Origin: Faecalicatena orotica
GTDB taxonomy: Bacteria > Bacillota > Clostridia > Lachnospirales > Lachnospiraceae
Length of the DNA: 64,000 nucleotides
Direction of reading: 5' to 3'
NCBI RefSeq assembly: GCF_003149245.1
Contig: NZ_QGDL01000014.1
Location: 1-64,000, forward strand
Below, piece after piece: positions 24,457 to 33,515 of the stretch; within the stretch, counting starts at the first letter, position 1, and every line of letters begins with the position of its first letter. The notes beneath the pieces are model-generated. The model was not told the origin of the DNA. It was given only the letters and a program-made list of their open reading frames with translations, and searched no databases. Both the position numbers and the translations under genes were made by a program.

Positions 24457-25833
24457 CTAAATGTTGTCTCCAGAGAGTCTGGCTGCCGGCTGTTTTTTAT
24501 GTGTCCCGGCGTAATGGTAAACGCCCTTCTTGCACCAGATGAATCCTGCTGATACAAATACGGTTAAAAATTCCGCGGCCGGAACAGATAGCCAGACGCC
24601 GTTAACACCGATCAGGCGGGGCAGCAGAAGGATACTGACTACAAGGAAACCAAATGTTCTCATAAAAGAGATGGCTGCCGATACCTTCCCGTCTGAGAGT
24701 GCAGTGAACATCGCAGATGCAAAGATGTTTATTCCTGCAAACAGATAATTGAAAGAGAACAGGAAGAAGCCTGTGGCAGCGATTTCAAAGGTTCTGCTTG
24801 TTCGTGGAGTAAATATTTCGACGATCAGGTCAGAGCCAGCCAGTGCGCAGGCCATGATGACTACGGAGGAGACAGCGATAAACAGCATACATATTTTGAA
24901 AATCCTGCGCAGCCTCTTGGTGTTGCCACTGCCGTAATTAAAGCTGATAACCGGCGCCACACCCATTGAGAATCCCATATACAGGGCGTTGAAAAGGAAT
25001 TGGCCGTATAGCACGATTGTGATAGCAGCGACACCTTCTTCGCCCAGCATCTTCAACATGATGATATTGAACAGGTATGTCACGATTGCAGTGGAAAGAT
25101 TGGTAACCATTTCAGAGGAACCGTTCAGGCAGCTGTTCAGAAGAACCTTCATATTGAATGTGGGTTTGACGAAATATAAATCATTCCGGGTAATCAAAAA
25201 GTAAAGGACTCCGATGACTCCGGGAATCATCTGTCCCATGCCGGTTGCAATGGCAGCACCTGCGATCCCCATCTGAAGGGGCCCCATCAATACATAATCC
25301 AGAATGGCATTTGCGATACCGCCTAAGATTGTTATCACAAGCCCGATCTGTGGCTTGCCCGCTGTTACGAAAAAGGTCTGGAACAGCATCTGGAGCATAC
25401 AGACCGGAGCAAAATAGAGCAGGATACTGAGGTAAGTAACACTGTCGGCCATGATTTTTGGGGTTGCGCCGAGTAATTCCACAAGCGGCGTAATCCAGAC
25501 ATTGCCGAATATCAATACTGCGGCCCCAAAGAGGACGCCTGTTATGACGAGGAGCGTGAAGCTTTGTTTTGCCTCTTTACTTTTACCTTCGCCCATTTTT
25601 TTAGCAACAACCGCACTTCCTCCCGTGGCCAGCATAATCCCGACAGCGATCAGTATATTAATGGCGGGATAGACAATATTGGATGCGGACAGCGCGTTGC
25701 TTCCTAGCAGCCTTGATATAAATACGCCGTCTATAATAGTATAAAGCGACATAAACACCATCATAATCATGGATGGCAGTGCAAATTTTAATAAAGAAAA
25801 CAGTTTAAAATCCTGTCCGATTGATTGACTCAT
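24457..25833 (-). CDS. MATE family efflux transporter (MerR-linked)
   Basis: A 458-residue 12-helix MATE exporter: FALPSMIMMVFMSLYTIIDGVFISRLLGSNALSASN near the start, and FNYGSGNTKRLRRIF in the middle loop. It is related in fold to, but clearly different in sequence from, the MATE proteins at 4685 and 44470. The divergent MerR gene and the 19-bp-spaced promoter between them indicate activation by a bound drug-like ligand. The substrate is unknown. Confidence 0.9.
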   Translation of the reverse strand: MSQSIGQDFKLFSLLKFALPSMIMMVFMSLYTIIDGVFISRLLGSNALSASNIVYPAINILIAVGIMLATGGSAVVAKKMGEGKSKEAKQSFTLLVITGVLFGAAVLIFGNVWITPLVELLGATPKIMADSVTYLSILLYFAPVCMLQMLFQTFFVTAGKPQIGLVITILGGIANAILDYVLMGPLQMGIAGAAIATGMGQMIPGVIGVLYFLITRNDLYFVKPTFNMKVLLNSCLNGSSEMVTNLSTAIVTYLFNIIMLKMLGEEGVAAITIVLYGQFLFNALYMGFSMGVAPVISFNYGSGNTKRLRRIFKICMLFIAVSSVVIMACALAGSDLIVEIFTPRTSRTFEIAATGFFLFSFNYLFAGINIFASAMFTALSDGKVSAAISFMRTFGFLVVSILLLPRLIGVNGVWLSVPAAEFLTVFVSAGFIWCKKGVYHYAGTHKKQPAARLSGDNI

Positions 25834-25896
25834 AATATCACCTCAAAACTTTGTTTACCAGCTTGTCAAGCTGCGGGTATACATTTCCCAAAGGAT

Positions 25897-25927
25897 ATGA
25901 TAAGGTATAGGGTAACCCGATAGTCAA
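25897..25927 (-). promoter_or_regulatory. MerR-activated promoter with 19-bp spacer
   Basis: On the minus strand, TTGACT (25922-25927) and TATCAT (25897-25902) are 19 bp apart, the overlong spacing typical of MerR targets. The spacer holds the near-perfect dyad TATCGGGT-T-ACCCTATA (25906-25922). It reads toward the MATE gene. Confidence 0.8.
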
Positions 25928-25942
25928 GAGGAGATTTGCCAT

Positions 25943-26764
25943 ATGAATAATAATATGTACTTTACGACAGGAGAATTTGCAAGAATAACGGGAGTGACCA
26001 AACACACACTTTTTCATTATGACGACATCGGCCTGTTTTCGCCGGAGATAAAGCAGGATAACGGATATCGTTACTATTCGGTCGGCCAGCTGGAGGTTTT
26101 TGATGTAATCTGGACATTAAAAGAACTCGACATGCCCTTAGCGGCAATAAAAGAGTATCTCGCGGCTAGAAGCCCACAGGCATTTGCAGACCTTCTGGAA
26201 CACGAAGAAAAAAGTATTGAACAGAAGATCAGAAAGTTGAAAGAAACAAGGAGATGGCTGCGCACGAAATCCGCACTTACCAGAGAAGCGATACAGAAAG
26301 ATGTGGATGTTATTGAAAAAGCCGAAGTTCCAGAGCAGTATTATATAGAAGCTTTTTGTGAATTGAATGATGGAAAAGAGTTCGCCGTTCGTATCAGTGA
26401 ACTTGTGAATTATTGCGATGACCTCGGGATAAAGAGCCCGTACAGTCTGGGCTACATCCAGAAACGTGAAAATATTTCCCAGGGGATTTACAACGATTAT
26501 CATACATTCTATATGTTGTTTGATACACCGCCTAAAAAAGCGGTATATCAGATCAAACCGGCAGGGACATATCTGTTCGCATATTTCAGGGGGCACTGGG
26601 AGGACATCGGTTCAGCTTACGTAAGGCTCATGGACTTCGCAGAGGAGAATAATCTGGAGCTTGATGACTATTATTATGAGGATAACCTCCTGGATGAATT
26701 GACTACAGTGGGATGTGACAATTATCTGATGCGTATTGCAGCACGCATTATAAGACAGGCCTGA
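25943..26764 (+). CDS. MerR family regulator with GyrI-like effector domain
   Basis: A 273-residue BmrR-like protein. An N-terminal MerR domain (FTTGEFARITGVTKHTLFHYDDIGLFSP, NGYRYYSVGQLEVFDVIWTLKELDMPLAAIKEYL) is followed by a coiled coil (about 80-120) and a C-terminal GyrI-like ligand-binding domain (about 130-273, with GTYLFAYFRGHWEDIGSAYVRLMDF). Such regulators untwist a 19-bp spacer promoter when bound to cationic or aromatic drugs. Its target is the divergent MATE gene. ATG 25943 follows GAGGAG. Confidence 0.92.
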   Translation: MNNNMYFTTGEFARITGVTKHTLFHYDDIGLFSPEIKQDNGYRYYSVGQLEVFDVIWTLKELDMPLAAIKEYLAARSPQAFADLLEHEEKSIEQKIRKLKETRRWLRTKSALTREAIQKDVDVIEKAEVPEQYYIEAFCELNDGKEFAVRISELVNYCDDLGIKSPYSLGYIQKRENISQGIYNDYHTFYMLFDTPPKKAVYQIKPAGTYLFAYFRGHWEDIGSAYVRLMDFAEENNLELDDYYYEDNLLDELTTVGCDNYLMRIAARIIRQA

Positions 26765-26771
26765 AGCAAAA

Positions 26772-26809
26772 CAGCCCGGCTGTTCCGCATGAGCGGAAAT
26801 GCCGGGCTG
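26772..26809. terminator. Hairpin between convergent genes
   Basis: CAGCCCGGC (26772-26780) pairs with GCCGGGCTG (26801-26809), and TTCCGC/GCGGAA pair inside. It lies between the convergent MerR and lipoprotein genes. There is no clear T-run, so termination is probable but not certain. Confidence 0.65.
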
Positions 26810-26828
26810 CTGGTGATTATATGGCAGT

Positions 26829-27488
26829 CTAAAAGATATCAGCAGCAATTGTCAGTTCATCCAGTGCAGTAAGGTCTGCCTCAGGAATCTCGTAAACATT
26901 ATTATTTCCTTTGTTAACATGCATAGTTACGGTTTGTGCTTCCCCGTAATTAATACCTGCATCTATAGAAGTCCTTAAAATATTATAGTAAATCTCAAAT
27001 ACTTTATTTTGCATTTCTTGTTCGGAAGGTGTTTCGCCTCCGTTTATTATATCATTACTAACCTGAGTAGTATATTCTTCCGTTTTTGTCATGAATTCTT
27101 CGTAGGTATCCTGCAGATTGGTAATTGGTTCGACAGAAACATCTACTGTAAAGTTGCCTTTTTTATCCGGGACAGCCTCTCCGACAGTATACTTCACATT
27201 TTTGGCAAGATCTTCAAAGAATTCTTTGTAACTAGCCTGCAGTTCTTCGGAAAGATTTAACGCTGCAAACTCCTCCATGATTTGCTCCATATTATCTGAG
27301 AATACAGCTTCAGCCTCTTCTTTTGATGAATTGGTAAGCTTCATATACTGCTCAGTCTCGCCTTTGTAGCATACATCCAGTACTGCTTTCGTATATCCAC
27401 TGGCATCAAATTTTCTTGCGCATCCACTCAGCATCATAACTGCCATTGACAAAATCAGAATGGACACAATTCCTCTTTTCTTGTTCAT
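26829..27488 (-). CDS. Lipoprotein, paralogue of the one at 21823
   Basis: 219 residues with lipobox MLSGC (Cys at about 23), KFDASGYTKAVLDVCYKGETEQYMKLT, NVKYTVGEAVPDKKGNFTVDVSVEPI, EEYTTQVSNDIINGG and VYEIPEADLTALDEL. Each block matches the protein at 21823-22485 at the same place. It is likely anchored to the outer face of the membrane; the role is unknown. GAGGGAAATTGA precedes the start. Confidence 0.8.
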   Translation of the reverse strand: MNKKRGIVSILILSMAVMMLSGCARKFDASGYTKAVLDVCYKGETEQYMKLTNSSKEEAEAVFSDNMEQIMEEFAALNLSEELQASYKEFFEDLAKNVKYTVGEAVPDKKGNFTVDVSVEPITNLQDTYEEFMTKTEEYTTQVSNDIINGGETPSEQEMQNKVFEIYYNILRTSIDAGINYGEAQTVTMHVNKGNNNVYEIPEADLTALDELTIAADIF

Positions 27489-27757
27489 TCAATTTCCCTC
27501 CTCATTTCGTATGCCAGGTTTGCCGGATTATAGTGCCGGCAGGAATATAAACCTGTTAATGGTATTATACCATCCCTATGCAGACAAAGATAGTTAATTA
27601 ATTGACACGGGGAAATTTTTAACGCAGAAGGTTACAACCTCCGTCTAACAGAGGTGTATTGCTTGGACAATAACGAAAGCAGGCACGATTGGTTGTGCAA
27701 AATTAACAAAATAGTGAATAGAAAAATGTACTAAATGCCATAGTAAAGAAAAAAGAA

Positions 27758-27771
27758 TGAAAGCACTTTCA
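27758..27771. promoter_or_regulatory. Candidate cre (CcpA) site of the nan operon
   Basis: TGAAAGCACTTTCA is a perfect dyad (6-bp arms, 2-bp centre) that differs from the remembered cre consensus TGWAANCGNTNWCA at one position only. It lies 77 bp before nanE. Carbon catabolite repression of sialic acid use would fit. The rest of 27489-27757 shows no gene, only the promoter side of the divergent lipoprotein (TATAAT on the minus strand at 27564-27569). Confidence 0.6.
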
Positions 27772-27847
27772 GATGAAATCAGGTCTATTGAAATTAAAAA
27801 CAAGCAGGCCTATACTGGTAACAGATCGAGCAAGGAGGATGAGAAAT

Positions 27848-28534
27848 ATGAACGAACGAGTAGAACAGCTGAGAGGAAAATTAATCGTATCCTGTCAGGC
27901 ACTTCCTCATGAGCCCCTCCACTCTTCCTTTATTATGGGAAGAATGGCACTGGCGGCAAAGGAAGGCGGGGCATCCGGAATCAGGGCGAATACAAAAGAA
28001 GACATCGCCGAGATACAGACGCAGGTAGACCTTCCGATTATCGGAATTGTAAAAAGGGATTACGAAGACTGTAAAGTGTATATTACACCGACAATGAAAG
28101 AGATTGATGAGCTCATGGAAGTGAAACCTGAGATCATTGCTATGGATGCGACGATTGATAAACGCCCCGGAGGGGTGAGTCTGGATGAATTTTTTGTACA
28201 GGTAAAGGAAAAATATCCGGAACAACTTTTTATGGCGGACTGCTCCACTGTGGAAGAGGCGCTTCACGCGGATGAGCTTGGATTTGATTTTATCGGCACA
28301 ACGATGGTTGGTTATACGGACCAAAGCAGGGACTATAAGATAGAAAAAAATGATTTCGAAATACTTCGCAAAATCGTAGCCAATGTAAAGCATCCGGTCA
28401 TTGCGGAAGGCAATATCAATACACCGGAAAAGGCAAAACGGGTGATTGAACTGGGGGCATTTTCCGTGGTAGTAGGTTCAATCATTACCAGACCGCAGCT
28501 GATTACGAAGCCATTTGCGGATGCGTTAAAATAA
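27848..28534 (+). CDS. nanE: N-acetylmannosamine-6-phosphate 2-epimerase
   Basis: 228 residues from ATG 27848, which is 9 bp after AAGGAGG; a longer reading from 27773 overlaps the ribosome binding site. NanE features are [66 protein letters not shown] and [13 protein letters not shown]. It converts ManNAc-6-P to GlcNAc-6-P in the sialic acid pathway. It is the first gene of a six-gene operon, and a cre-like site precedes it. Confidence 0.95.
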   Translation: MNERVEQLRGKLIVSCQALPHEPLHSSFIMGRMALAAKEGGASGIRANTKEDIAEIQTQVDLPIIGIVKRDYEDCKVYITPTMKEIDELMEVKPEIIAMDATIDKRPGGVSLDEFFVQVKEKYPEQLFMADCSTVEEALHADELGFDFIGTTMVGYTDQSRDYKIEKNDFEILRKIVANVKHPVIAEGNINTPEKAKRVIELGAFSVVVGSIITRPQLITKPFADALK

Positions 28535-28662
28535 CTGACATTTTCACAAGAATGTAAGCAGAAGGATGCATCACACAACGGGACGGTGCAAGGAGACAGG
28601 TGCATATAAAAAGGGTAACTATATGGCCGCATATTCTATATAAAAGAAAAGGAGAATTTATC

Positions 28663-29577
28663 ATGAGAAATCTGGACAAGTACAAAGGAGTTATCCCGGC
28701 GTTCTACGCATGCTATGACAAAGAGGGGAATATAAGCCCGAATGGAGTACAGGCGCTGACACGCTATTTTATTGACAAAGGGGTAAAAGGCGTGTATGTG
28801 AACGGGTCTTCAGGGGAATGTATCTATCAGAGCGTCGAGGATAAAAAGATCGTTCTGGAAAATGTGATGAAAGAGGCAAAAGGGAAATTGACTGTAATCG
28901 CACACGTTGCCTGTAATAACACCGCGGACAGCAAAGTGCTGGCGGCTCACGCAGAAAGTCTTGGCGTGGATGCTATCGCGGCAATCCCACCGATCTACTT
29001 CCATCTGCCTGAGTATGCGATTGCAGAGTACTGGAACGACATCAGCTCGGCAGCACCGAACACAGACTTTGTGATCTATAACATTCCCCAGCTCGCAGGT
29101 GTTGCACTGACTATGAATCTGTTTGCAGAGATGAGAAAGAACCCGAGGGTGATCGGCGTAAAGAACTCTTCCATGCCGGTGCAGGATATCCAGATGTTCA
29201 AGGATGCAGGCGGAGAGGATTATGTGATCTTTAACGGGCCGGACGAGCAGTTCATGAGTGGACGCGTGATAGGGGCCGAGGGAGCGATCGGCGGAACTTA
29301 TGGCGCGATGCCGGAATTATTCCTGAAACTGGATGCTTTCGTAAGAGCAGGAAAAATGGAAGAGGCAAGAGAACTGCAGTATGCAGTCAATGCGATCATT
29401 TATAAAATGTGTTCTGCACACGGCAATATGTACGGTGTGATTAAAGCAATCTTAAAGATCAATGAAGGACTTGAACTGGGCGGAGTGCGCAAGCCGCTTC
29501 CGGGCCTTACTGAATCAGACATGGCAGTTGTGGAAGAAGCTGCAAAGATGATCACAGATGCAAAAGCAAAATATTAG
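28663..29577 (+). CDS. nanA: N-acetylneuraminate lyase
   Basis: 304 residues from ATG 28663 (AAAAGGAG upstream). This DHDPS/NAL-family aldolase has NGSSGE for carboxylate binding, Tyr in IYNIPQLAG and the Schiff-base Lys in VIGVKNSS. It cleaves sialic acid to ManNAc and pyruvate. It lies between nanE and the transporter gene, 12 bp before the latter. No sialidase gene is present, so free sialic acid or material released by other genes must be the source. Confidence 0.95.
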   Translation: MRNLDKYKGVIPAFYACYDKEGNISPNGVQALTRYFIDKGVKGVYVNGSSGECIYQSVEDKKIVLENVMKEAKGKLTVIAHVACNNTADSKVLAAHAESLGVDAIAAIPPIYFHLPEYAIAEYWNDISSAAPNTDFVIYNIPQLAGVALTMNLFAEMRKNPRVIGVKNSSMPVQDIQMFKDAGGEDYVIFNGPDEQFMSGRVIGAEGAIGGTYGAMPELFLKLDAFVRAGKMEEARELQYAVNAIIYKMCSAHGNMYGVIKAILKINEGLELGGVRKPLPGLTESDMAVVEEAAKMITDAKAKY

Positions 29578-29589
29578 GAGGAAGAAAAT

Positions 29590-31095
29590 ATGCAGGGCTT
29601 TACAGTCATTGATCTTGTAATACTGATTGTATATCTGGCAGCAGTATTATTTGCCGGACTTCATTTCGCGAAAAAGGATATGAAGGGAAAAGAATTCTTT
29701 AAGGGCGACGGGACGGTGCCGTGGTGGGTAACTTCCGTATCTATATTTGCCACATTATTGAGCCCGATTTCATTTCTGTCACTGGCAGGGAACTCCTATG
29801 CAGGGACATGGATTATGTGGTTTGCACAGTTAGGTATGCTTCTTGCTATCCCTCTGACAATTAAATTTTTCCTTCCCATTTATAGCAAATTGGATATCGA
29901 CACGGCTTACCATTATCTGGAGCTGCGTTTCGGGAGCAAGGGACTGCGTGTACTTGGTGCGGTGATGTTTATCATCTATCAGGTGGGACGTATGTCAATT
30001 ATCATGTATCTGCCGTGTATGGTACTTTCAAACCTGATGGGCATTAATGTAAATATCCTGATCATCATCATGGGAATTATTGCAATTATATATTCATATA
30101 CAGGCGGTTTGAAGTCCGTGCTCTGGACAGACTTCATACAGGGTTCCGTGCTGCTGATCGGTGTATCGTTCGCGCTGATCTTCCTTCTTGCACATATCGA
30201 TGGCGGGATCGGGGCAATCTTCGGCGCCTTTGCCGCAGACCATAAATTCCTTGCAGTAGACCAGCCGGTATTTGATATCAATATCTTAAAAGACAGCGTA
30301 TTTATCCTGATTGTGGGAGCCGGATTCAATACAATGGGCTCCTATGTATCAAGCCAGGATATTGTACAGCGTTTTACAACAACAACGGATACAAAGAAAC
30401 TGAATAAAATGATGCTGACAAACGGAGCATTATCTATCTTTATTGCAACTGTCTTCTACCTGATTGGTACCGGACTGTATGTGTTTTACCAGCAGAACGC
30501 ACTTCCGCCGGCAGCGGCCCAGGACCAGATCTTTGCATCCTACATTGCTTTTGAGCTTCCAGTAGGTGTTACAGGACTTTTACTGGCAGCTATCTACGCG
30601 GCGTCGCAGTCTACACTGTCAACAGGTCTGAACTCGGTAGCATCCAGCTGGACACTGGATATCCAGTCCCGCCTGACCAAAAAGGAACTGAGTTTTGAAA
30701 AGCAGACAAAGATAGGGCAGTACGTATCTCTGATTGTAGGTATTTTCGCAATCGTGATCGCAATGGTACTCGCAAACGGTGGAGTAAAATCGGCATATGA
30801 GTGGTTCAACGGATTCATGGGTCTCGTACTCGGTATCCTTGTCGGAACATTTATACTCGGTGCATTTACAAAAATTGCAAATACCTTCGGTGCAACGCTG
30901 GCATTCATCGCGGCATCTGCTGTTATGATCGGAATTAAGTACTTTGCACCGGCCGGAAGCGTTACGATCTGGTCATACTCACTGATCTCAATTGCAGTAT
31001 CTCTTGTTGTAGGAATTCCTGCGAGCCTGATCTGGAGGAAAGTAAAGGGTGATACTTCTGTACCGGCTCCAAATACAACTATCTTTAAAAATTAA
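29590..31095 (+). CDS. Sodium:solute symporter, probable sialic acid transporter
   Basis: A 501-residue SSS-family protein with 13 or so membrane helices. It starts with IDLVILIVYLAAVLFAGLHFAKKD, and has WWVTSVSIFATLLSPISFLSLAGNSYAGTW and the Na+-site region ASQSTLSTGLNSVASSWTLDI. SSS transporters in nan operons (SiaT group) import N-acetylneuraminic acid with Na+. The position between nanA and yhcH makes sialic acid the expected substrate. AGGAGGAAGAAAAT precedes ATG 29590. Confidence 0.9.
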   Translation: MQGFTVIDLVILIVYLAAVLFAGLHFAKKDMKGKEFFKGDGTVPWWVTSVSIFATLLSPISFLSLAGNSYAGTWIMWFAQLGMLLAIPLTIKFFLPIYSKLDIDTAYHYLELRFGSKGLRVLGAVMFIIYQVGRMSIIMYLPCMVLSNLMGINVNILIIIMGIIAIIYSYTGGLKSVLWTDFIQGSVLLIGVSFALIFLLAHIDGGIGAIFGAFAADHKFLAVDQPVFDINILKDSVFILIVGAGFNTMGSYVSSQDIVQRFTTTTDTKKLNKMMLTNGALSIFIATVFYLIGTGLYVFYQQNALPPAAAQDQIFASYIAFELPVGVTGLLLAAIYAASQSTLSTGLNSVASSWTLDIQSRLTKKELSFEKQTKIGQYVSLIVGIFAIVIAMVLANGGVKSAYEWFNGFMGLVLGILVGTFILGAFTKIANTFGATLAFIAASAVMIGIKYFAPAGSVTIWSYSLISIAVSLVVGIPASLIWRKVKGDTSVPAPNTTIFKN

Positions 31096-31128
31096 TCTAT
31101 TGTAAAATAAAAAGAAGGGAGCAGAATT

Positions 31129-31581
31129 ATGATTTTTGGAAACATCCGTAATTTAAGCGAGTACAGCTTTCTGGACAGCCAGATTCAGGAATGCTTTGCC
31201 TATGCAAAGGAACATGATCTGATTTCATTTGAAAAAGGATCTCATGAAATAGACGGAGACAGATTGTTTGTAAATATCGTGGAATATACGACAACGACGC
31301 CGGAAGATCGTTTCTGGGAGGCACACAGAGAGTATCTGGACATCCATGTCATGCTGGACGGGCCTGAACAGATCGATGTGAACTTCATTGAAAATATGAA
31401 GGAAGAAGAGTTCCAGCCAGAAAAGGATTTCCTTCCTCTTCAGGGCGGGGCAAACGGCCATGTTGTGCTGGATGCAGGGGATTTTCTGGTCTGTTATCCA
31501 CATGACGCACACCGCACGGCTGTGAAGGTGGATGAGCCCAAGTTAACTAAGAAGGCGATCTTTAAAGTAAAGATCCAGTAA
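31129..31581 (+). CDS. YhcH/YjgK/YiaL family protein
   Basis: 150 residues with the conserved HEIDGDRLFVNIVEYTTTTPEDRFWEAHREYLDIHVMLDG block and DFLVCYPHDAHRTAVKV near the end. The E/H residues form the family's metal site in a cupin-like fold. E. coli YhcH (NanQ) speeds anomer conversion of sialic acid, and the same role is likely here given the operon. It follows the transporter by 33 bp. Confidence 0.9.
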   Translation: MIFGNIRNLSEYSFLDSQIQECFAYAKEHDLISFEKGSHEIDGDRLFVNIVEYTTTTPEDRFWEAHREYLDIHVMLDGPEQIDVNFIENMKEEEFQPEKDFLPLQGGANGHVVLDAGDFLVCYPHDAHRTAVKVDEPKLTKKAIFKVKIQ

Positions 31582-31657
31582 TTGTAAAATAGTAAAAAAG
31601 GTCAGGCACCTGTTCAGCGGGTGTCTGGCCTGTTCAGGTACGAAGGGAGTTTCGGAC

Positions 31658-32605
31658 ATGGCATTGCAGAAAGCAGACAAAGAAACTGCGGTGGAGAAAT
31701 ATATAAGCATAGATATCGGCGGCACAGCTATAAAATACGGAATTATAAATGAAAACGGTCGGATATTGGAACGCAGGGAAATGCGGACAGAGGCGGAAAA
31801 GGGCGGCCCGGCTATTCTGGAAAAGGCGGTCGGTATCGTAAATGAACTAAAAGGACGTGACGCGCAGGAAGCAGGTGAAATCAGTGGAATCTGTATTTCT
31901 ACGGCGGGAATGGTTGATACAGAAAAAGGCGAGATCTTCTATGCTGCACCGCTGATCCCCAACTATGCGGGCACAAAGTTTAAGGCAGTGATGGAGAAGA
32001 AATTCGGGATTCCGTGTGAAGTGGAAAATGATGTGAACTGTGCAGGACTTGCAGAGAGCATGTCCGGTTCAGCCAGGAACAGCTCAAGCACACTGATGCT
32101 GACGATAGGGACCGGGATAGGAGGCTGTATTGTACTGGATAACAAAGTTTTCCACGGTTTTAGCAACAGTGCGTGCGAAGTGGGATATATGCATATGTTT
32201 GACAGTGACTTCCAGACTCTCGGGGCGGCCAGCATTTTGTCAAACAAAGTAGCCGAACGAAAAGGCGAACCACTGCAAAAGTGGAGTGGTTACCATATAT
32301 TCGAAGAAGCAAAAGCAGGAGATGAGACATGCATTCAGGCGATCGCGGAGATGGTGGACATCCTTGGGAGGGGCATCGCAAATATCTGTTATGTACTGAA
32401 TCCGCAGACTGTAGTGCTCGGCGGCGGGATCATGGCCCAGGAAGAATATCTGAAAGGAAAGATTCAGGGGGCAGTCGCGGGCTATCTTGTTCCGAGCATA
32501 GCACGCTGTACAACGATCACGTTTGCAAAGCATAGAAATGATGCGGGAATGCTTGGGGCATTCTACCATTTTATGGAGAAGCATGGTAAATACAGGAGAA
32601 GATGA
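31658..32605 (+). CDS. nanK: ROK family N-acetylmannosamine kinase
   Basis: 315 residues. ROK phosphate-binding motifs are ISIDIGGTAIKYGI near residue 17, LTIGTGIGGCIVLDNKVFHG and QTVVLGGGIMAQEEYL. The usual zinc motif CxCGxxGC is absent. The catalytic Asp is expected in the VENDVNCAG segment. It should phosphorylate ManNAc to ManNAc-6-P, the substrate of NanE. Annotation as ManNAc kinase and not glucokinase rests on the operon. Confidence 0.9.
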   Translation: MALQKADKETAVEKYISIDIGGTAIKYGIINENGRILERREMRTEAEKGGPAILEKAVGIVNELKGRDAQEAGEISGICISTAGMVDTEKGEIFYAAPLIPNYAGTKFKAVMEKKFGIPCEVENDVNCAGLAESMSGSARNSSSTLMLTIGTGIGGCIVLDNKVFHGFSNSACEVGYMHMFDSDFQTLGAASILSNKVAERKGEPLQKWSGYHIFEEAKAGDETCIQAIAEMVDILGRGIANICYVLNPQTVVLGGGIMAQEEYLKGKIQGAVAGYLVPSIARCTTITFAKHRNDAGMLGAFYHFMEKHGKYRRR

Positions 32606-32618
32606 GGACCGGTGAGTG

Positions 32619-33461
32619 ATGGAATATTATGTAAAGTCCGTAGTACCGATTATTGAATCAAATTATGATAATTTTACAACTGTAGAAAAAAACATCGCCG
32701 ATTTTTTCATTCAGAACAGGAAGAAGATGGATTTTTCGGCAAAGGCTGTTGCGGAGCAGCTCTTTGTCTCGGAGGCGTCGCTGTCCCGTTTTGCGAAGAA
32801 ATGTGGTTACAGGGGCTACCGCGAATTTGTTTACCAGTATGAAGAAACTTTTGTTGAGAAACCGGAGTCTATTACCGGGAATACGAGGATGGTGCTCAAT
32901 GTCTATCAGGAACTTCTGAATAAGACATACAGCCTTGTGGATGAGGGACAGATCGCCAGAATCAGCCGCTATCTGAATCAGGCCGCAAGAGTGTTCGTAT
33001 GTGGGATGGGCAGTTCCGGTCTGGCGGCAAGGGAAATGAAACTGAGGTTTATGAGGATCGGAGTGGATATTGATTCCATACAGGACAGTGACCTGATGCG
33101 TATGCAGGCCGTGTTTCAGAACCAGACATGCCTGGTGTTCGGGATCAGTATCAGCGGTGAGAAGGAGGAAGTGCTTTATCTGCTAAAAGAGGCACATAAG
33201 AGAAAGGCACGTACCGTGATGGTGACTGCCAGGAATAAGGAAATGCTGGAAGAGTTCTGTGATGAAGTGCTGCTTCTGCCATCGCTTCGTCATCTGAATC
33301 ACGGGAATGTCATCTCTCCGCAGTTTCCGGTGCTTATTATGCTGGATATTATTTATTCCTACTTTCTGGAACAGAATAAGTATGAGAAGGAAACCCTGCA
33401 TGATAATACACTGCGGGCGCTGCGGGAGCGGGAAGAAAAAGAACGGTATCTGGGAGAGTGA
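32619..33461 (+). CDS. RpiR/MurR family regulator of the nan operon
   Basis: 280 residues from ATG 32619 (GTG 32616 is an alternative). An N-terminal RpiR helix-turn-helix (VEKNIADFFIQNRKKMDFSAKAVAEQLFVSEASLSRFAKKCGYRGYREFVYQYE) is followed by a SIS sugar-phosphate isomerase-like domain (about 125-255, with VFVCGMGSSGLAAREMKLRF). RpiR-type NanR proteins sense ManNAc-6-P or GlcNAc-6-P. As the last gene of the operon, 13 bp after nanK, it probably controls it. Confidence 0.9.
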   Translation: MEYYVKSVVPIIESNYDNFTTVEKNIADFFIQNRKKMDFSAKAVAEQLFVSEASLSRFAKKCGYRGYREFVYQYEETFVEKPESITGNTRMVLNVYQELLNKTYSLVDEGQIARISRYLNQAARVFVCGMGSSGLAAREMKLRFMRIGVDIDSIQDSDLMRMQAVFQNQTCLVFGISISGEKEEVLYLLKEAHKRKARTVMVTARNKEMLEEFCDEVLLLPSLRHLNHGNVISPQFPVLIMLDIIYSYFLEQNKYEKETLHDNTLRALREREEKERYLGE

Positions 33462-33515
33462 GGAAAACGCCGTCCGGGTATCTATCTGTCCAGAACGGCG
33501 TACTTACCGGTAATA

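Noticed and set aside
33467-33501. ACGCCGT/ACGGCGT inverted repeat after the nan operon as a terminator
   Set aside because: The arms are short, the loop is long and no T-run follows, so it was not listed.
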